A stretch of DNA of 64,000 bases from Cyanobacterium sp. Dongsha4 (GCF_036345015.1 NZ_CP084098.1:3981326-4045325); one strand, 5' to 3'; numbered from the stretch's first letter, positions 45,555 to 55,124 are shown. Notes: generated from the sequence alone by a model not told the origin. Made by a program: numbers and translations.

Positions 45555-47697
45555 GTTCAGAATCAATATTTTGTTTTTGATAGACATTTATAGTATTACT
45601 TGAAAGTGTAATAATTTTTTTCTGTAGTATTTTAGGTTTATGTACTTTCACTTCACCACCAAATCCTAATATCCAGCGAATGAAATCAAATTCATCTAGT
45701 GACCATTGAGGTAATGTAACCTGAAAACGATAAGGTTTTTGTTTGTCTTTACTTTTACTCAAGCTAAATAATGATGAATTACTATTCGATAATAAGCGGG
45801 GGGGTTTTGTCATTTTCATTTGTTGACTAGGAAACCTTTTTGTACCTTCTGCAACAAAACTAAATATTTTTTCACTAAACCATAATTCAACTGTTTCCTG
45901 TACTTTTTGTTTATCTTCTTTATTACTGCTTAAAAATAACTTTTGCTGTTCAACACTATTCCCCAGATGAATACCATAACTAGCTGATAATAATTTAGTT
46001 AATTTTTTTAATGCTTTTTTCTGCTCTGTGATACTTCTAGTTGTATCCATTTCCTGTTGAATATAAAGTCTGTCTAACCTTTCAAAACGAAATAATTTAT
46101 CTTTTTCTCCTCCCTTCTGCTCAAATCCTACATACCATGCAAAATTATAAAAAACTATCTGTAATAACCATCCACAAAAAGCACCTTTTTCTTCTCCTTC
46201 GTAACTACCACGATTAGCAAATTTATTTAGTTGTACTAATTTTCCCTGTTCAATAATTTCCTGTATTCTCTGAGTTTGATTACTTAGTGTTGTGGAGTCT
46301 AAAGATTCAGTATCAATCATGGAGTGATTGGCGATCGCTCTAACAGGATAACTATAATGGTCATCAAAATTAGCCCATTTCATTTTCTGCTCAAACTTAT
46401 GATAAAGGTTAAGAGCTAAAGGATCATCAATATTTTTGGTTTGGGTTTGCAGGAGACGAAATGTCTCAACTAATTCTCTTTCAGAAAGGATACCAGTGCC
46501 GAGGAAATAACCATTACGCATAGTTTTAGGTAAAATTTGATAAGGTTTGAGAATAAATTGAATATCTTTTCTAAGTAAATCTCGTCTTGCTTTTAGGTGT
46601 TTATCAGGACATTTTTCCAGTGAAATCAACGTACAGGTTAAATTAGTTAAATGTCCAGAAAGATTTGATTTGCTACTATCTTTTATATTTTGCTCATCAG
46701 GATATAATTGATTGAGAAAATCTGCTTCAACATTGGGAAGAAAAGGATAATCCGCAATAGTCTTAATTGTGTTTAAAATTCTCTCAAAAGTGTATTTATC
46801 AGAAGCATAATGAGTAATAATACCATCTAAATTATCATTCATTTCTGTCAGGGATAATTCATACTTAGGTTCTGTAATATTATGTTTGATTAATCCATAA
46901 TTAATAAGAAATTGTAAATCTTTTTCAATAGCTAATTTATCAGCATAAATATTACCTTTTAATTTTGCCATAACGGCACTAATTTCACTAAGAGAATCAT
47001 CAAAGGTAACAGGATTACCAAATATTTGCTCTAAAATATCGGGATAGGCATATTCTAAATTTCCCAACTCAGGATAAGCGATTAACAAAGATATTAGGTG
47101 CATTAACCTGTCAAAATCTAATAATTTAGAATAACGATGGGGGGTAATATTTTCTATTTTAGTACGATTCTCTCTATTAATTATAGAACGTTCTAAACCA
47201 TTTAATTTTTCTTCAATAAACGATAAATTGTACTGTTGGGGTTGTTTAATTTCTACAATATTAATAAAACCTTCGGCTACATGGGGCGGAAATTGCTGTA
47301 ATGAATCATTCATCCTCTCTATTATATTATCAGGCACGGTGCGATCACGCTGACTATTCCATTTTTGAGCAATTTTAAGATCTAAATTGAGATACCATGC
47401 TAACCAATGAATTTTACCGATTTGCTTCTCTATTTTTGACAATAAGTCCATTCTCCATGCTCTTTGAGCGTTGGTGGCATCATAAATAATCCCTTTATTA
47501 AGTGTAATCGTATTTTTTATTTGTTTAAGAACTTCAGCTTCAATTTCTAACCAATTACCCTGTACAATTTCATCTCCATAAAGTTCTTTTCTGATGGTAT
47601 CCGTAGAGATAATTTGATAGTTACCAGTTTGGGCTAAAAGTTGAGCAAAAGTTGATTTACCAGAAGCGGGAACACCGATTAAAAAGTGACATATCAT
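45550..47697 (-). CDS. Polynucleotide-kinase-like P-loop plus WYL-domain protein (715 aa)
   Basis: The N-terminus (about 1-165) is a P-loop kinase of the T4 Pnk/AAA_33 type: Walker A GVPASGKST at 8-16, ISTDTIRKELYGDE and YDATNAQR. The C-terminal half has a WYL region (FCGWLLQIVFYNFAWYVGFE with F-R-F-E-R-L-D-R after it), a ligand-sensing domain common in CRISPR-linked regulators. It is last but fused in style to the cmr operon: its ATG overlaps the Csm6-like stop by four bases. A role as transcription regulator or RNA-end kinase is inferred. Confidence 0.75.
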   Translation of the reverse strand: MICHFLIGVPASGKSTFAQLLAQTGNYQIISTDTIRKELYGDEIVQGNWLEIEAEVLKQIKNTITLNKGIIYDATNAQRAWRMDLLSKIEKQIGKIHWLAWYLNLDLKIAQKWNSQRDRTVPDNIIERMNDSLQQFPPHVAEGFINIVEIKQPQQYNLSFIEEKLNGLERSIINRENRTKIENITPHRYSKLLDFDRLMHLISLLIAYPELGNLEYAYPDILEQIFGNPVTFDDSLSEISAVMAKLKGNIYADKLAIEKDLQFLINYGLIKHNITEPKYELSLTEMNDNLDGIITHYASDKYTFERILNTIKTIADYPFLPNVEADFLNQLYPDEQNIKDSSKSNLSGHLTNLTCTLISLEKCPDKHLKARRDLLRKDIQFILKPYQILPKTMRNGYFLGTGILSERELVETFRLLQTQTKNIDDPLALNLYHKFEQKMKWANFDDHYSYPVRAIANHSMIDTESLDSTTLSNQTQRIQEIIEQGKLVQLNKFANRGSYEGEEKGAFCGWLLQIVFYNFAWYVGFEQKGGEKDKLFRFERLDRLYIQQEMDTTRSITEQKKALKKLTKLLSASYGIHLGNSVEQQKLFLSSNKEDKQKVQETVELWFSEKIFSFVAEGTKRFPSQQMKMTKPPRLLSNSNSSLFSLSKSKDKQKPYRFQVTLPQWSLDEFDFIRWILGFGGEVKVHKPKILQKKIITLSSNTINVYQKQNIDSEL

Positions 47698-48932
47698 AAT
47701 AATTCAAAAATTTTTGTATTGACAACTTTAAAAGGATTAGTCTCTGGTATTTTGCTGATTAATTTTAAAATATCTAACATTGACTTTGTTAATTTTTCTT
47801 GTTCTTTAATTTCTTCCACTCCTTGTAAATGATGAATATGATTATTTCTTTCTGAAGCATACTTTTCTATAAAATTTATATTTTGTAAGAAGTTAGAAAA
47901 GTCAGTATCATACTTAATTATATCCATCATCATTGGACGATTAAGATACTTAAAATTAACATGATTCTTTTGTAAATGCTTGTATAATTTATCGTTATCA
48001 AATACTTTAATTTTCTCAATAATTTCTAACTCAACTGCCTTCCATTTACTATTCTCCCACTGAGATTTATTTAAAAATTTTCTTCTCATTAAATATTGTA
48101 ATAAATTTTCTTGAAAAGCAAACAACCAAATTAAAAAATCAGAATATTCTTTCTGTTCTAATTTAATACAGGCTTTAAAATAAACTTCTTTTAATAAAGC
48201 AACTACATTATTTTGTCTTAAAGGAATAATATCAGTAGTAAAACTTTTTATATCATCTTCTTGATAATGAGAAATTTGACTGTATGCTTGATTAAAATTA
48301 AAAGCTAATCTTTGCTTTCCATAAATTAATAAATCATCAACTTTTTTTGAAAATAAGGAGCTTTGTTCTAATGTTAATGATGCACCACTATAATTATAAT
48401 TATTGATTTGCTGAATAATAATTTTTCGATCAAATTCCTCTTTTAATGTATTGACATTTGTCGTAAAAACTGGTTCCTGTCCTGTGTTGATGGTATCAGG
48501 GTTACGAACTTGCCAAACATTACTATGAGGGGCATAACCAGCACTTTGAAGAATTGCCCACGCTGATTTCATCACTGGTGTACCCGAAGAAGCATTTAAA
48601 GCTAAAATATCTCCTAATTGCCAATATTGATCCGCAATATTTAAGCCTTTTTTTGCTTCATTAATAGCTAAAGAAAAATTAATTGGATCTTTAGATAGTT
48701 CTTTATTTACAGCTATTATTTCTATCTCTAAAATACCATATTCAGTTTGCAATACATCTTTTGTTAATTCCGCATTAGTGTCTAAATCTTGAGTGTAAAG
48801 TAAAATAACTTTTTTGATATTTTCTTGAGTATTTAATAGATATTTTGTTAAGGTAATAATTGATCCATCTTGCTGATTTTTTGGGGAGTAGGGATCTTGT
48901 GTACCAACAAATGATATTAATATTGTTGTCAT
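47694..48932 (-). CDS. Csm6-like CARF-HEPN ribonuclease (412 aa)
   Basis: N-terminal CARF domain: ILISFVGTQDPYSPKNQQDG then VILLYTQDLD, and NASSGTPVMKSAW. C-terminal HEPN: SERNNHIHHLQG, giving R362-x4-H367. In type III CRISPR such proteins are switched on by cyclic oligoadenylate from Cas10 and degrade RNA non-specifically. ATG 48932 is used; the GTG 33 bases before it lies inside the preceding gene. It sits directly behind the cmr genes. Confidence 0.82.
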   Translation of the reverse strand: MTTILISFVGTQDPYSPKNQQDGSIITLTKYLLNTQENIKKVILLYTQDLDTNAELTKDVLQTEYGILEIEIIAVNKELSKDPINFSLAINEAKKGLNIADQYWQLGDILALNASSGTPVMKSAWAILQSAGYAPHSNVWQVRNPDTINTGQEPVFTTNVNTLKEEFDRKIIIQQINNYNYSGASLTLEQSSLFSKKVDDLLIYGKQRLAFNFNQAYSQISHYQEDDIKSFTTDIIPLRQNNVVALLKEVYFKACIKLEQKEYSDFLIWLFAFQENLLQYLMRRKFLNKSQWENSKWKAVELEIIEKIKVFDNDKLYKHLQKNHVNFKYLNRPMMMDIIKYDTDFSNFLQNINFIEKYASERNNHIHHLQGVEEIKEQEKLTKSMLDILKLISKIPETNPFKVVNTKIFELL

Positions 48933-48958
48933 AATTATCTTATTTTTATTATTTAAAA

Positions 48959-50596
48959 TTACCACAGACGTTGAAACGCACTGGCATTTGAGCCTAAAAA
49001 GTTTAAAAAATTATTTGTTATGTCACTGTTATCAGGAAAAATAGTTAATAATTCTACATATTGTTTAGTAGGTAAAATTCTTTTATCTTCTTGTTTGACT
49101 CTTCTAGGGTACATTCGATGAATAATTCTGCCAACTCTTCCCATTCTTCCTGTTAAATTTGATTGTTTGATACCATAATCTTGATCATGGAAATAATAAA
49201 TAGCCTCACTCTCAAAACGATTTTCAGCAATTCTTCCCCATACTTGCACGTTATCTTTTTTGAAAGATTCTCGCCAGTTAGCACCATTTGCGTTTAATTC
49301 TTCTTTACTAGCTTTTTCTACCCAATTCTGCATATTTCTATAAACACCGTCAAGAAATTTAGTAACATCACTTAATTCATTGATGGGAATAAATAATTTA
49401 GTGGATGATTTAATAAATTCCCAATGACAACCAATCATTGGTTTATTTCCATTGTCAAGATAATCACTGTAAAATAATCGATGATCAATTCTTCGCCACG
49501 ATTTCCCAAAACCACCTAACAAAAGGCTAAATTGGAGTATTTTAGTTAAGAACTTATGTAAATGTTCTTTTCTCTTATCCTTAATTTTACCCATTGCTAA
49601 AATATCGAGAACACCATGTTCTAATTTATAAATAGGCATATCAAAAGAATTACGAGCTGGAGTATAAGTAAAGTTATTCATCTCTAAATCAATAGGATTA
49701 AAAACGATTCCTAATTCACCCACTATTGCTCCATTCCTTCCATCAAAACCACCCCATAATTTTTTAGTCAGTTTTTCTGCAATTTCGGCTGTGGTAACAC
49801 CACCTAGTAATCTCATCGTATGCCCTCTCAAAGCCGCTTTAAACATATTTACTCGAAATTCCCCTTCTTTGCTAATTAACTGAGAAGCTAATCCTTGTCC
49901 TTTCAGATTGACACTGATAATAGAGTTTAGTTCATCACGATTATCTAATTTTACTTGCCCATATCCTGCACTTACCCTTGTACCTAACCCCTGTGCGATC
50001 GCATCTTCCCAAATTTGCCAAATTTCTTGCCATTCTTCCTCATTTAAAGTTTTGTTTGAGGAGATACCAAAGGTAAATTGAGGTTGATAGAGGGAGATTT
50101 GAATAAAAGCCGAATGATTATCATAACCCTTAATTTGCCAACCTTCTTGGGGATGAACCACATCCACTAATTCTTCTGACATCCATTCCTTGTCGGGATA
50201 ACCACCATGAAAGCGTAAAATACCAGGGTGACTTTCCCCATTTTCCTCATAACCACAGTATATAGGGCGTTTCTTTTTCGGGCAACTACGCCAAAAAGCA
50301 CCTTTCATACTCGAACCAGGGAAGTAGGGAAAACCCTTTGCTCCAATTACAGGACGAATCACCCCGTCATCTTGTCCACTATTAGTAATAAATCGCCATG
50401 TAAATTGATAGGACTTAGTTTGTACTTGTGAACTAAATTGATAATCCTGAGAATCAGTAACAGAATCTAACCATTCATCTGCCCATATTTCTCCATCTTG
50501 TATCTTAGCTTTGGGTACTAATCTTTGAATTTGACATCTACTATCAATTTGAGATCTAAACATTAATGGTACACGTTCATAAGCATCTCTAACCAT
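48959..50596 (-). CDS. Cmr6-like RAMP fused to a Cmr1-like RAMP (545 aa)
   Basis: Residues about 70-225 hold a RAMP with the loop YFPGSSMKGAFWRSC and, later, GLGTRVSAGYGQV as in Cmr6. Residues about 245-400 hold a second RAMP-like part, FKAALRGHTMRLLGGVTTAE then KLWGGFDGRNGAIVGEL, resembling the Cmr1 pattern R-G-A-L-R and W/F-G. There is no separate Cmr1 in the locus. An AGAAAAAG spacer with GGAG precedes the ATG. Confidence 0.72.
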   Translation of the reverse strand: MVRDAYERVPLMFRSQIDSRCQIQRLVPKAKIQDGEIWADEWLDSVTDSQDYQFSSQVQTKSYQFTWRFITNSGQDDGVIRPVIGAKGFPYFPGSSMKGAFWRSCPKKKRPIYCGYEENGESHPGILRFHGGYPDKEWMSEELVDVVHPQEGWQIKGYDNHSAFIQISLYQPQFTFGISSNKTLNEEEWQEIWQIWEDAIAQGLGTRVSAGYGQVKLDNRDELNSIISVNLKGQGLASQLISKEGEFRVNMFKAALRGHTMRLLGGVTTAEIAEKLTKKLWGGFDGRNGAIVGELGIVFNPIDLEMNNFTYTPARNSFDMPIYKLEHGVLDILAMGKIKDKRKEHLHKFLTKILQFSLLLGGFGKSWRRIDHRLFYSDYLDNGNKPMIGCHWEFIKSSTKLFIPINELSDVTKFLDGVYRNMQNWVEKASKEELNANGANWRESFKKDNVQVWGRIAENRFESEAIYYFHDQDYGIKQSNLTGRMGRVGRIIHRMYPRRVKQEDKRILPTKQYVELLTIFPDNSDITNNFLNFLGSNASAFQRLW

Positions 50597-50648
50597 CTTT
50601 TTCTCCTTGAATATTTTTTTGCAATATTAACTATTACTTAGTCTGATT

Positions 50649-51041
50649 TTATTTATAGCGTTGTGTCCACCACACCATCGACTCCGTTAATTGAGTTAAA
50701 ACAGCGATCACTACTTTTCGTTGTTCTTGGTCAAAACTCCATAGTCTATCAGCCATAACTTGAATTTGTTGAGTATTATTAGGGTCGATGTTATCATTAG
50801 GTAAATCAACTCCGGCGTTTGCCATAATTTCTACTAACTTTTGCCAAGTATCACGCCAATAATTAGCCTTTTGTTCACTGCCACGAATACCCTGTAAGCG
50901 AAATTGCTCACCCCAAAAACGCTCTAAACCGTAAGCAACAGTCATACGCATTTTATAACTTTGATTAAGAGCATCACTGCCTCTATATCTCAACACTAAA
51001 TCATTAGCTACTCGATCTAAATTGTAAGACTGCCAAGCCAT
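50649..51041 (-). CDS. cmr5: Cmr5, type III-B small subunit (130 aa)
   Basis: All-helical protein of the Cmr5 size and position. WQSYNLDRVANDLVLRYR at the start and VEIMANAGVDLPNDNI in the middle fit a small subunit; its place between Cmr4 and the Cmr6-like gene fixes the call. Small subunits form the inner filament along the crRNA-target duplex. Confidence 0.72.
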   Translation of the reverse strand: MAWQSYNLDRVANDLVLRYRGSDALNQSYKMRMTVAYGLERFWGEQFRLQGIRGSEQKANYWRDTWQKLVEIMANAGVDLPNDNIDPNNTQQIQVMADRLWSFDQEQRKVVIAVLTQLTESMVWWTQRYK

Positions 51042-51139
51042 ATTTTTTAAACTCCAAAATAATGTAAGTTAAATTAAATCAATAATTTCCCCTTTTATTA
51101 AAGAATCATAGGGGAATCGAATTTATTCCTTTGGGATGA

Positions 51140-51946
51140 TCAAATTCCTTTTATTTCGATGGCACAATGTCCAAAACCAATAGACTCTAAACCGCCTAGA
51201 TAAATCTCTCCTTTAGTTGAATTATCTTCAAAAGGCTTCCAATCTTCCTCATCTTTTTTTATTGCTACCGGAAAAATCATCTGTGTACCCTCTGGAAGAG
51301 CTTCAGTATTAAAGAAAGCACCTTTTACCGCTTTTTTCTCATTTTCATCCAAACGCACCCGACTTTGACGATATAAAGCCATATCGTGAATCATGGCAAT
51401 TTCATCATCGGCTACCACCACCGCAGGTAATTCTTCCCCATTAGCAAACCATGTTTTTAAATTCTTGTTTGGGTGATCTATAGTAAGAAAGCCGAAGTTA
51501 AAGAATAAAGTTGGTTTATTTTCTACTGTTAACGGTTTCAATACAGATGAACCACTATACACTTTAGGTATATCATCATCTATCCCCGTGATACGTTTAT
51601 AACGTTTTAATAGTTTAGGACAACTGACCCAGACTATTGGTTGTCCTGGACAAAATACAGGAAGCCAAACAATAGATGCGTATTCAAATTTGATGAGCGA
51701 TTCCGTTGTTGAATCGGTTACTCCTGAGTCTGCATCGTGTCCATACCATTTATTCGTATCATTATCACCTTTTATCAAAAACATTTCCGAGCGAAAACGT
51801 CCCCGAATCGAGCTACCCGGTATAACCCCTGTGAGAGTAAATTGATCTCGAAAAATAAGGTTTAAATTACCGCTTTCCTCTCCTGCTGTAGCCCCAACAT
51901 GAACAGGTGCAAGAGTTTCAATAATACCGTAAGCCTTTTTATACAT
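51140..51946 (-). CDS. cmr4: Cmr4, type III-B backbone subunit (268 aa)
   Basis: Typical opening: LAPVHVGATAGEESGNLNLI followed by GVIPGSSIRGRFRSE, the RAMP fold and thumb region. In most Cmr4 proteins the catalytic aspartate lies in the loop after H-V-G (L-D-L/V-D-L-P); here the aligned residue is Asn29 (NLNLIF), which would inactivate target cleavage if the alignment is right. Cmr4 repeats along the crRNA. Confidence 0.85.
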   Translation of the reverse strand: MYKKAYGIIETLAPVHVGATAGEESGNLNLIFRDQFTLTGVIPGSSIRGRFRSEMFLIKGDNDTNKWYGHDADSGVTDSTTESLIKFEYASIVWLPVFCPGQPIVWVSCPKLLKRYKRITGIDDDIPKVYSGSSVLKPLTVENKPTLFFNFGFLTIDHPNKNLKTWFANGEELPAVVVADDEIAMIHDMALYRQSRVRLDENEKKAVKGAFFNTEALPEGTQMIFPVAIKKDEEDWKPFEDNSTKGEIYLGGLESIGFGHCAIEIKGI

Positions 51947-51948
51947 TG

Positions 51949-52929
51949 TTAATTCACTCCATTAATTTCTAAAGGTAAACATAAACCACTACCAACTTTT
52001 TTCAGGGAGTAGCCTTCATTGGGAAACCAATTTTCATCCCAATCCCACCATGATTTATTCATGGATTCTGATAAAACATAAACACTACCAGCACTTACTC
52101 CATAGCGTCCTCGCCCCATTCTCCCCCCTGCACGATAACGGTAGGGTATAGCTTTATCAGTGAGGATTTTATCAACTTTTGGGAAAGATTCAGATTGTGG
52201 ATAACGGAAAGATAAGCGATTAGTTCCCCATACTGCTGATGTAATTAAAGCAAAGGTTTTGGTGATCGGCTGTTGCAGTAATTTTAGGATGGGATTATTT
52301 TCACTAATAGGGATAGTGTTAATTTCTACGAGATGATTTTCCCCTCCGAAACGATACCAACCATCGGGTAATTCGTGGGTTGATAAATAAACGAGACAAA
52401 CATCATCTTCCATCTGTACTGCATTCTCTAAGAATAACCCTCCTTCTTCCGTATGTCGTTCATCTTTTTTCATTTTTGGATGTAAAACTGAGACATACTT
52501 CCAAGGATTTTTCTCAATACTTTTATTCCCTTTAATTACCTGAGCGGATAAATTCCATTGATTAATTTTTACCCAACTATATTCAGGAGTTAAATCAGGT
52601 TTTTCTCTGCACCATTTATTATTTTTTATTAACCATTCATCAGTTGTTTTTTCATCAATAATTTTTGTCCAAGGAATTGGTACATAGAAAAATTGATATT
52701 GATTTTCTTTTGCCCAAAATGCTCCTGCTATGTGCAAATTTTCCCTTAATTCTTCTTCTTTATACTTTTTATCATTATAATGAGTACTGAAGAATAAACC
52801 TGACAGTGTTGCAGGATCTGGCGGAAATTTTGAACGCGATCGCCCTACTAAATTCTCAGGAGATAAAAACCCTCCTGCACTACCATATAAAAACCCTAAA
52901 GGCTTAATTGTGATTAAATATTTGAACAT
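51949..52929 (-). CDS. cmr3: Cmr3, type III-B 5'-handle subunit (326 aa)
   Basis: ITIKPLGFLYGSAGGFLSPE opens the protein, SKFPPDPATLSGLFFS follows, and the C-terminal half carries YRAGGRMGRGRYGVSAGSVY, the Cmr3 glycine-rich loop. ATG 52929 is chosen; the frame's longer version is encoded by a hairpin repeat (52955-53002). Cmr3 holds the crRNA 5' tag next to Cas10. Confidence 0.83.
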   Translation of the reverse strand: MFKYLITIKPLGFLYGSAGGFLSPENLVGRSRSKFPPDPATLSGLFFSTHYNDKKYKEEELRENLHIAGAFWAKENQYQFFYVPIPWTKIIDEKTTDEWLIKNNKWCREKPDLTPEYSWVKINQWNLSAQVIKGNKSIEKNPWKYVSVLHPKMKKDERHTEEGGLFLENAVQMEDDVCLVYLSTHELPDGWYRFGGENHLVEINTIPISENNPILKLLQQPITKTFALITSAVWGTNRLSFRYPQSESFPKVDKILTDKAIPYRYRAGGRMGRGRYGVSAGSVYVLSESMNKSWWDWDENWFPNEGYSLKKVGSGLCLPLEINGVN

Positions 52930-52954
52930 AATTATTTTACTTTTAAAATGGTTT

Positions 52955-53002
52955 GTAGTAAAGGCTTTAGCCTTTTTTCTCAAACTCTAAAGAGTTTACT
53001 AC
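52955..53002. repeat. Hairpin repeat GTAGTAAA...TTTACTAC between cas10 and cmr3
   Basis: Terminal arms GTAGTAAA and TTTACTAC enclose two nested inverted units (GGCTTTAGCC and ACTCTAAAGAGT). This form is common as a small dispersed repeat in cyanobacterial genomes. It is inside the cmr operon, between the cas10 stop and the cmr3 start, and could act as an RNA-processing or attenuation site. Confidence 0.6.
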
Positions 53003-53008
53003 TAATTT

Positions 53009-54556
53009 TTAACTGCATAATTGCCATCCTACTTCTACTAAATTATTAACCCAAATTTTAAAAGCTAAAGAATCATTATCTCCGACAATATGTTTTCTCT
53101 TTTTAAAAATTTCTTCTCCTTGATTATCAAAGTAAATATCAATTAAACTTTTAGCTAATAAATAATCATTAGTTACTTGTTTTCCTTCCGTTAATCTAAT
53201 ACCATGACGAGCTTTTAATTGGGCTAAATCATTATAAATATGAGTCCAATTTTGCTTCTTATCCCTATCTTGATAATCGAATAAGATACCTAAATTATCC
53301 CAAGGAGTTGTCCACTGTACATATTGTCCACTATTAAAAACAATACGAATAGTAACTCGATCGCGCCCTTTATTTTTTGAGACTTTTTCCGCCTCTCGAC
53401 AATGCTGTAAAACATCCCGTTGCGGTACACTTCCTGCTACCCAGACAAAACCGACACTTAAATTAATCTTTTGCTCGTGTTTTTCCCATTGTTTTTTGAG
53501 AGTTAATAGCCATTGGAGAGCATCTTGTCGCAAATCTTGTGGATTTTTACGGTGATTTTTGTTGTAAATAACCCCTAAAAAATCATCACCTCCTGCATAA
53601 ATTATTCTACCTAAATCTGAGGGAAAATTATTACTAAAATCCTCACCCCATTGACGCATTGCATTACTAAAGTCTTTGATTTTTTGTTCCTCATTAGGTT
53701 GAGCAAGTAAAGATTTTAGATGATCCCCTACTTTGTCACCATCCCCCATAAACCAACCCGTCCATTGTCCAGTAATATTATTCTCTGGCTCTGGTTTTCT
53801 GGTTAATTCCGTGAATTTTTCCACAAAAGGTATATCATTTTTAGGAAATTTTTGAGGAATTCCAGTATTAGGTAAAGTAATTAATCTTTTCACTAATTCA
53901 GGAATGCTTAAACGCTCATTTAAGTCTAAAACTTTTCCCTCTGTGGCTTCCTCTGTACTCCTTTCTAAAACTGCTGATAATTTAGTATAAAAATTATCGA
54001 TTACTTCTTTTTCCCGTTCATAGTTTAATGTTTTGGGATTACGATGTCCAGCACCTAAAAAGTTAAATGCGATCGCATCTGTCCCCGTCAAACTCGAACT
54101 TTCCCCAATCCAGTTAATACCGACCCAATCACGGGATAACTTACGATTTTCTAAGTCTTCAATAGCGGAACTAATAGAATCACCTTGCCCCCAGAAAAAC
54201 TCCCATGTATGAGTAGCCCACATTTCCCAATCTCGATCCCAAGTATAAACATCAGACACGTGAGTTTCAATCCATTGTTTACACTCCCAGAGAATCTTTT
54301 TCCATGAATGAAATAAAGTTTGTTTTACCAAATCTTGAGGAAAATCTCCTTTAATCAAAATGCGGTTGGGCATTCCTTTTGCTAAATTCGGTAATCCAGG
54401 GGAAATTATCTCACAGTTTTGATTAATCGCCTCATCAACAATTTTCTTACTCAAGTAGGAAAGAATTAATGATGCACCGTATAAGTCACGCAGTTTACGA
54501 GACTTTTCGATAAATCCTTGTACTGGTGAAAAAGTAATTGCTGTATAAATCACCAT
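53009..54556 (-). CDS. cmr2: Cas10 (Cmr2) without HD domain, GGDD cyclase intact (515 aa)
   Basis: The first palm domain shows SPVQGFIEKSRKLRDLYGAS at the N-terminus and MGDGDKVGDHL near 270-280. The second palm has IIYAGGDDFLGVI with the cyclase motif GGDD at 322-325. The usual N-terminal HD nuclease (about 200 residues) is missing, so the protein is roughly half to two thirds of a standard Cmr2. It should make cyclic oligoadenylate on target recognition but not cut DNA. It starts the cmr operon, divergent from the cas1 unit. Confidence 0.88.
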   Translation of the reverse strand: MVIYTAITFSPVQGFIEKSRKLRDLYGASLILSYLSKKIVDEAINQNCEIISPGLPNLAKGMPNRILIKGDFPQDLVKQTLFHSWKKILWECKQWIETHVSDVYTWDRDWEMWATHTWEFFWGQGDSISSAIEDLENRKLSRDWVGINWIGESSSLTGTDAIAFNFLGAGHRNPKTLNYEREKEVIDNFYTKLSAVLERSTEEATEGKVLDLNERLSIPELVKRLITLPNTGIPQKFPKNDIPFVEKFTELTRKPEPENNITGQWTGWFMGDGDKVGDHLKSLLAQPNEEQKIKDFSNAMRQWGEDFSNNFPSDLGRIIYAGGDDFLGVIYNKNHRKNPQDLRQDALQWLLTLKKQWEKHEQKINLSVGFVWVAGSVPQRDVLQHCREAEKVSKNKGRDRVTIRIVFNSGQYVQWTTPWDNLGILFDYQDRDKKQNWTHIYNDLAQLKARHGIRLTEGKQVTNDYLLAKSLIDIYFDNQGEEIFKKRKHIVGDNDSLAFKIWVNNLVEVGWQLCS

Positions 54557-54623
54557 ATTGGCTTATTCCTTAGCTTCATTACCATTAACTTATCCTATTA
54601 ATTTTTCTCTGTTTGCTATTTTT

Positions 54624-54638
54624 AAGCGAATCACAAAA
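54624..54638 (-). promoter_or_regulatory. TTTTGT-n-TTCGC motif, site 3 (toward cmr operon)
   Basis: Minus strand: TTTTGTGATTCGCTT, pointing to cas10, about 70 bases from its start. Identical to site 5 in TTTTGTG-n-TTCGC. Confidence 0.65.
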
Positions 54639-54719
54639 AAATTAATATTGTTTTATCTAAATAATCTTTTTGTTTCAATATCTTTGCAAATAGTAGTATT
54701 TGTTAATAAAAAAGTAAGA

Positions 54720-54736
54720 TTTTGATGTTCGCATTA
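54720..54736 (+). promoter_or_regulatory. TTTTGT-n-TTCGC motif, site 4 (toward cas1 operon)
   Basis: TTTTGATGTTCGCATTA, pointing to the small membrane gene and cas1, about 90 bases from the start at 54825. Confidence 0.62.
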
Positions 54737-54824
54737 AATTAATAGAATTAAAACAAATTTATTTTATAGTTATTTACTATTGGTGATGGAGGTATCGTTA
54801 GTTAATAATAATTAATTTATTATC

Positions 54825-55124
54825 ATGTCAATTTCTTGTGAAGGAAGTCTCATCAAAAGTATTACCGTTGCATTTTTTTATGGTTTAATTACTCTATCTT
54901 TATTATTAATTGCTCCTCTGGGATTAACCTCTGTAATTACAAATACTATTGATGTTAGTATTTACAGTTTAGCTGTAACAATAGCATTTGATTTGATTAC
55001 GGCATTGTTATTAAAATCTTCCGCAAATAAATTTTTAGATTATTCATATCAAGACTTAAAAACTGGTGCGATTAAACTTAATAAAATTAATAATATTCTC
55101 CAGAAAAAATACGAAGATAAATGA
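54825..55124 (+). CDS. Small two-pass membrane protein coupled to cas1 (99 aa)
   Basis: Two hydrophobic helices (about 12-35 and 44-64: VAFFYGLITLSLLLIAPLG, IYSLAVTIAFDLITALLL) and a charged C-terminal tail ending in KKYEDK. Its stop overlaps the cas1 start as ATGA, so it is co-translated with cas1. No family recognised; a membrane tether or signalling partner is possible. Half of an element palindrome (TATTTACAG) lies inside. Confidence 0.65.
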   Translation: MSISCEGSLIKSITVAFFYGLITLSLLLIAPLGLTSVITNTIDVSIYSLAVTIAFDLITALLLKSSANKFLDYSYQDLKTGAIKLNKINNILQKKYEDK

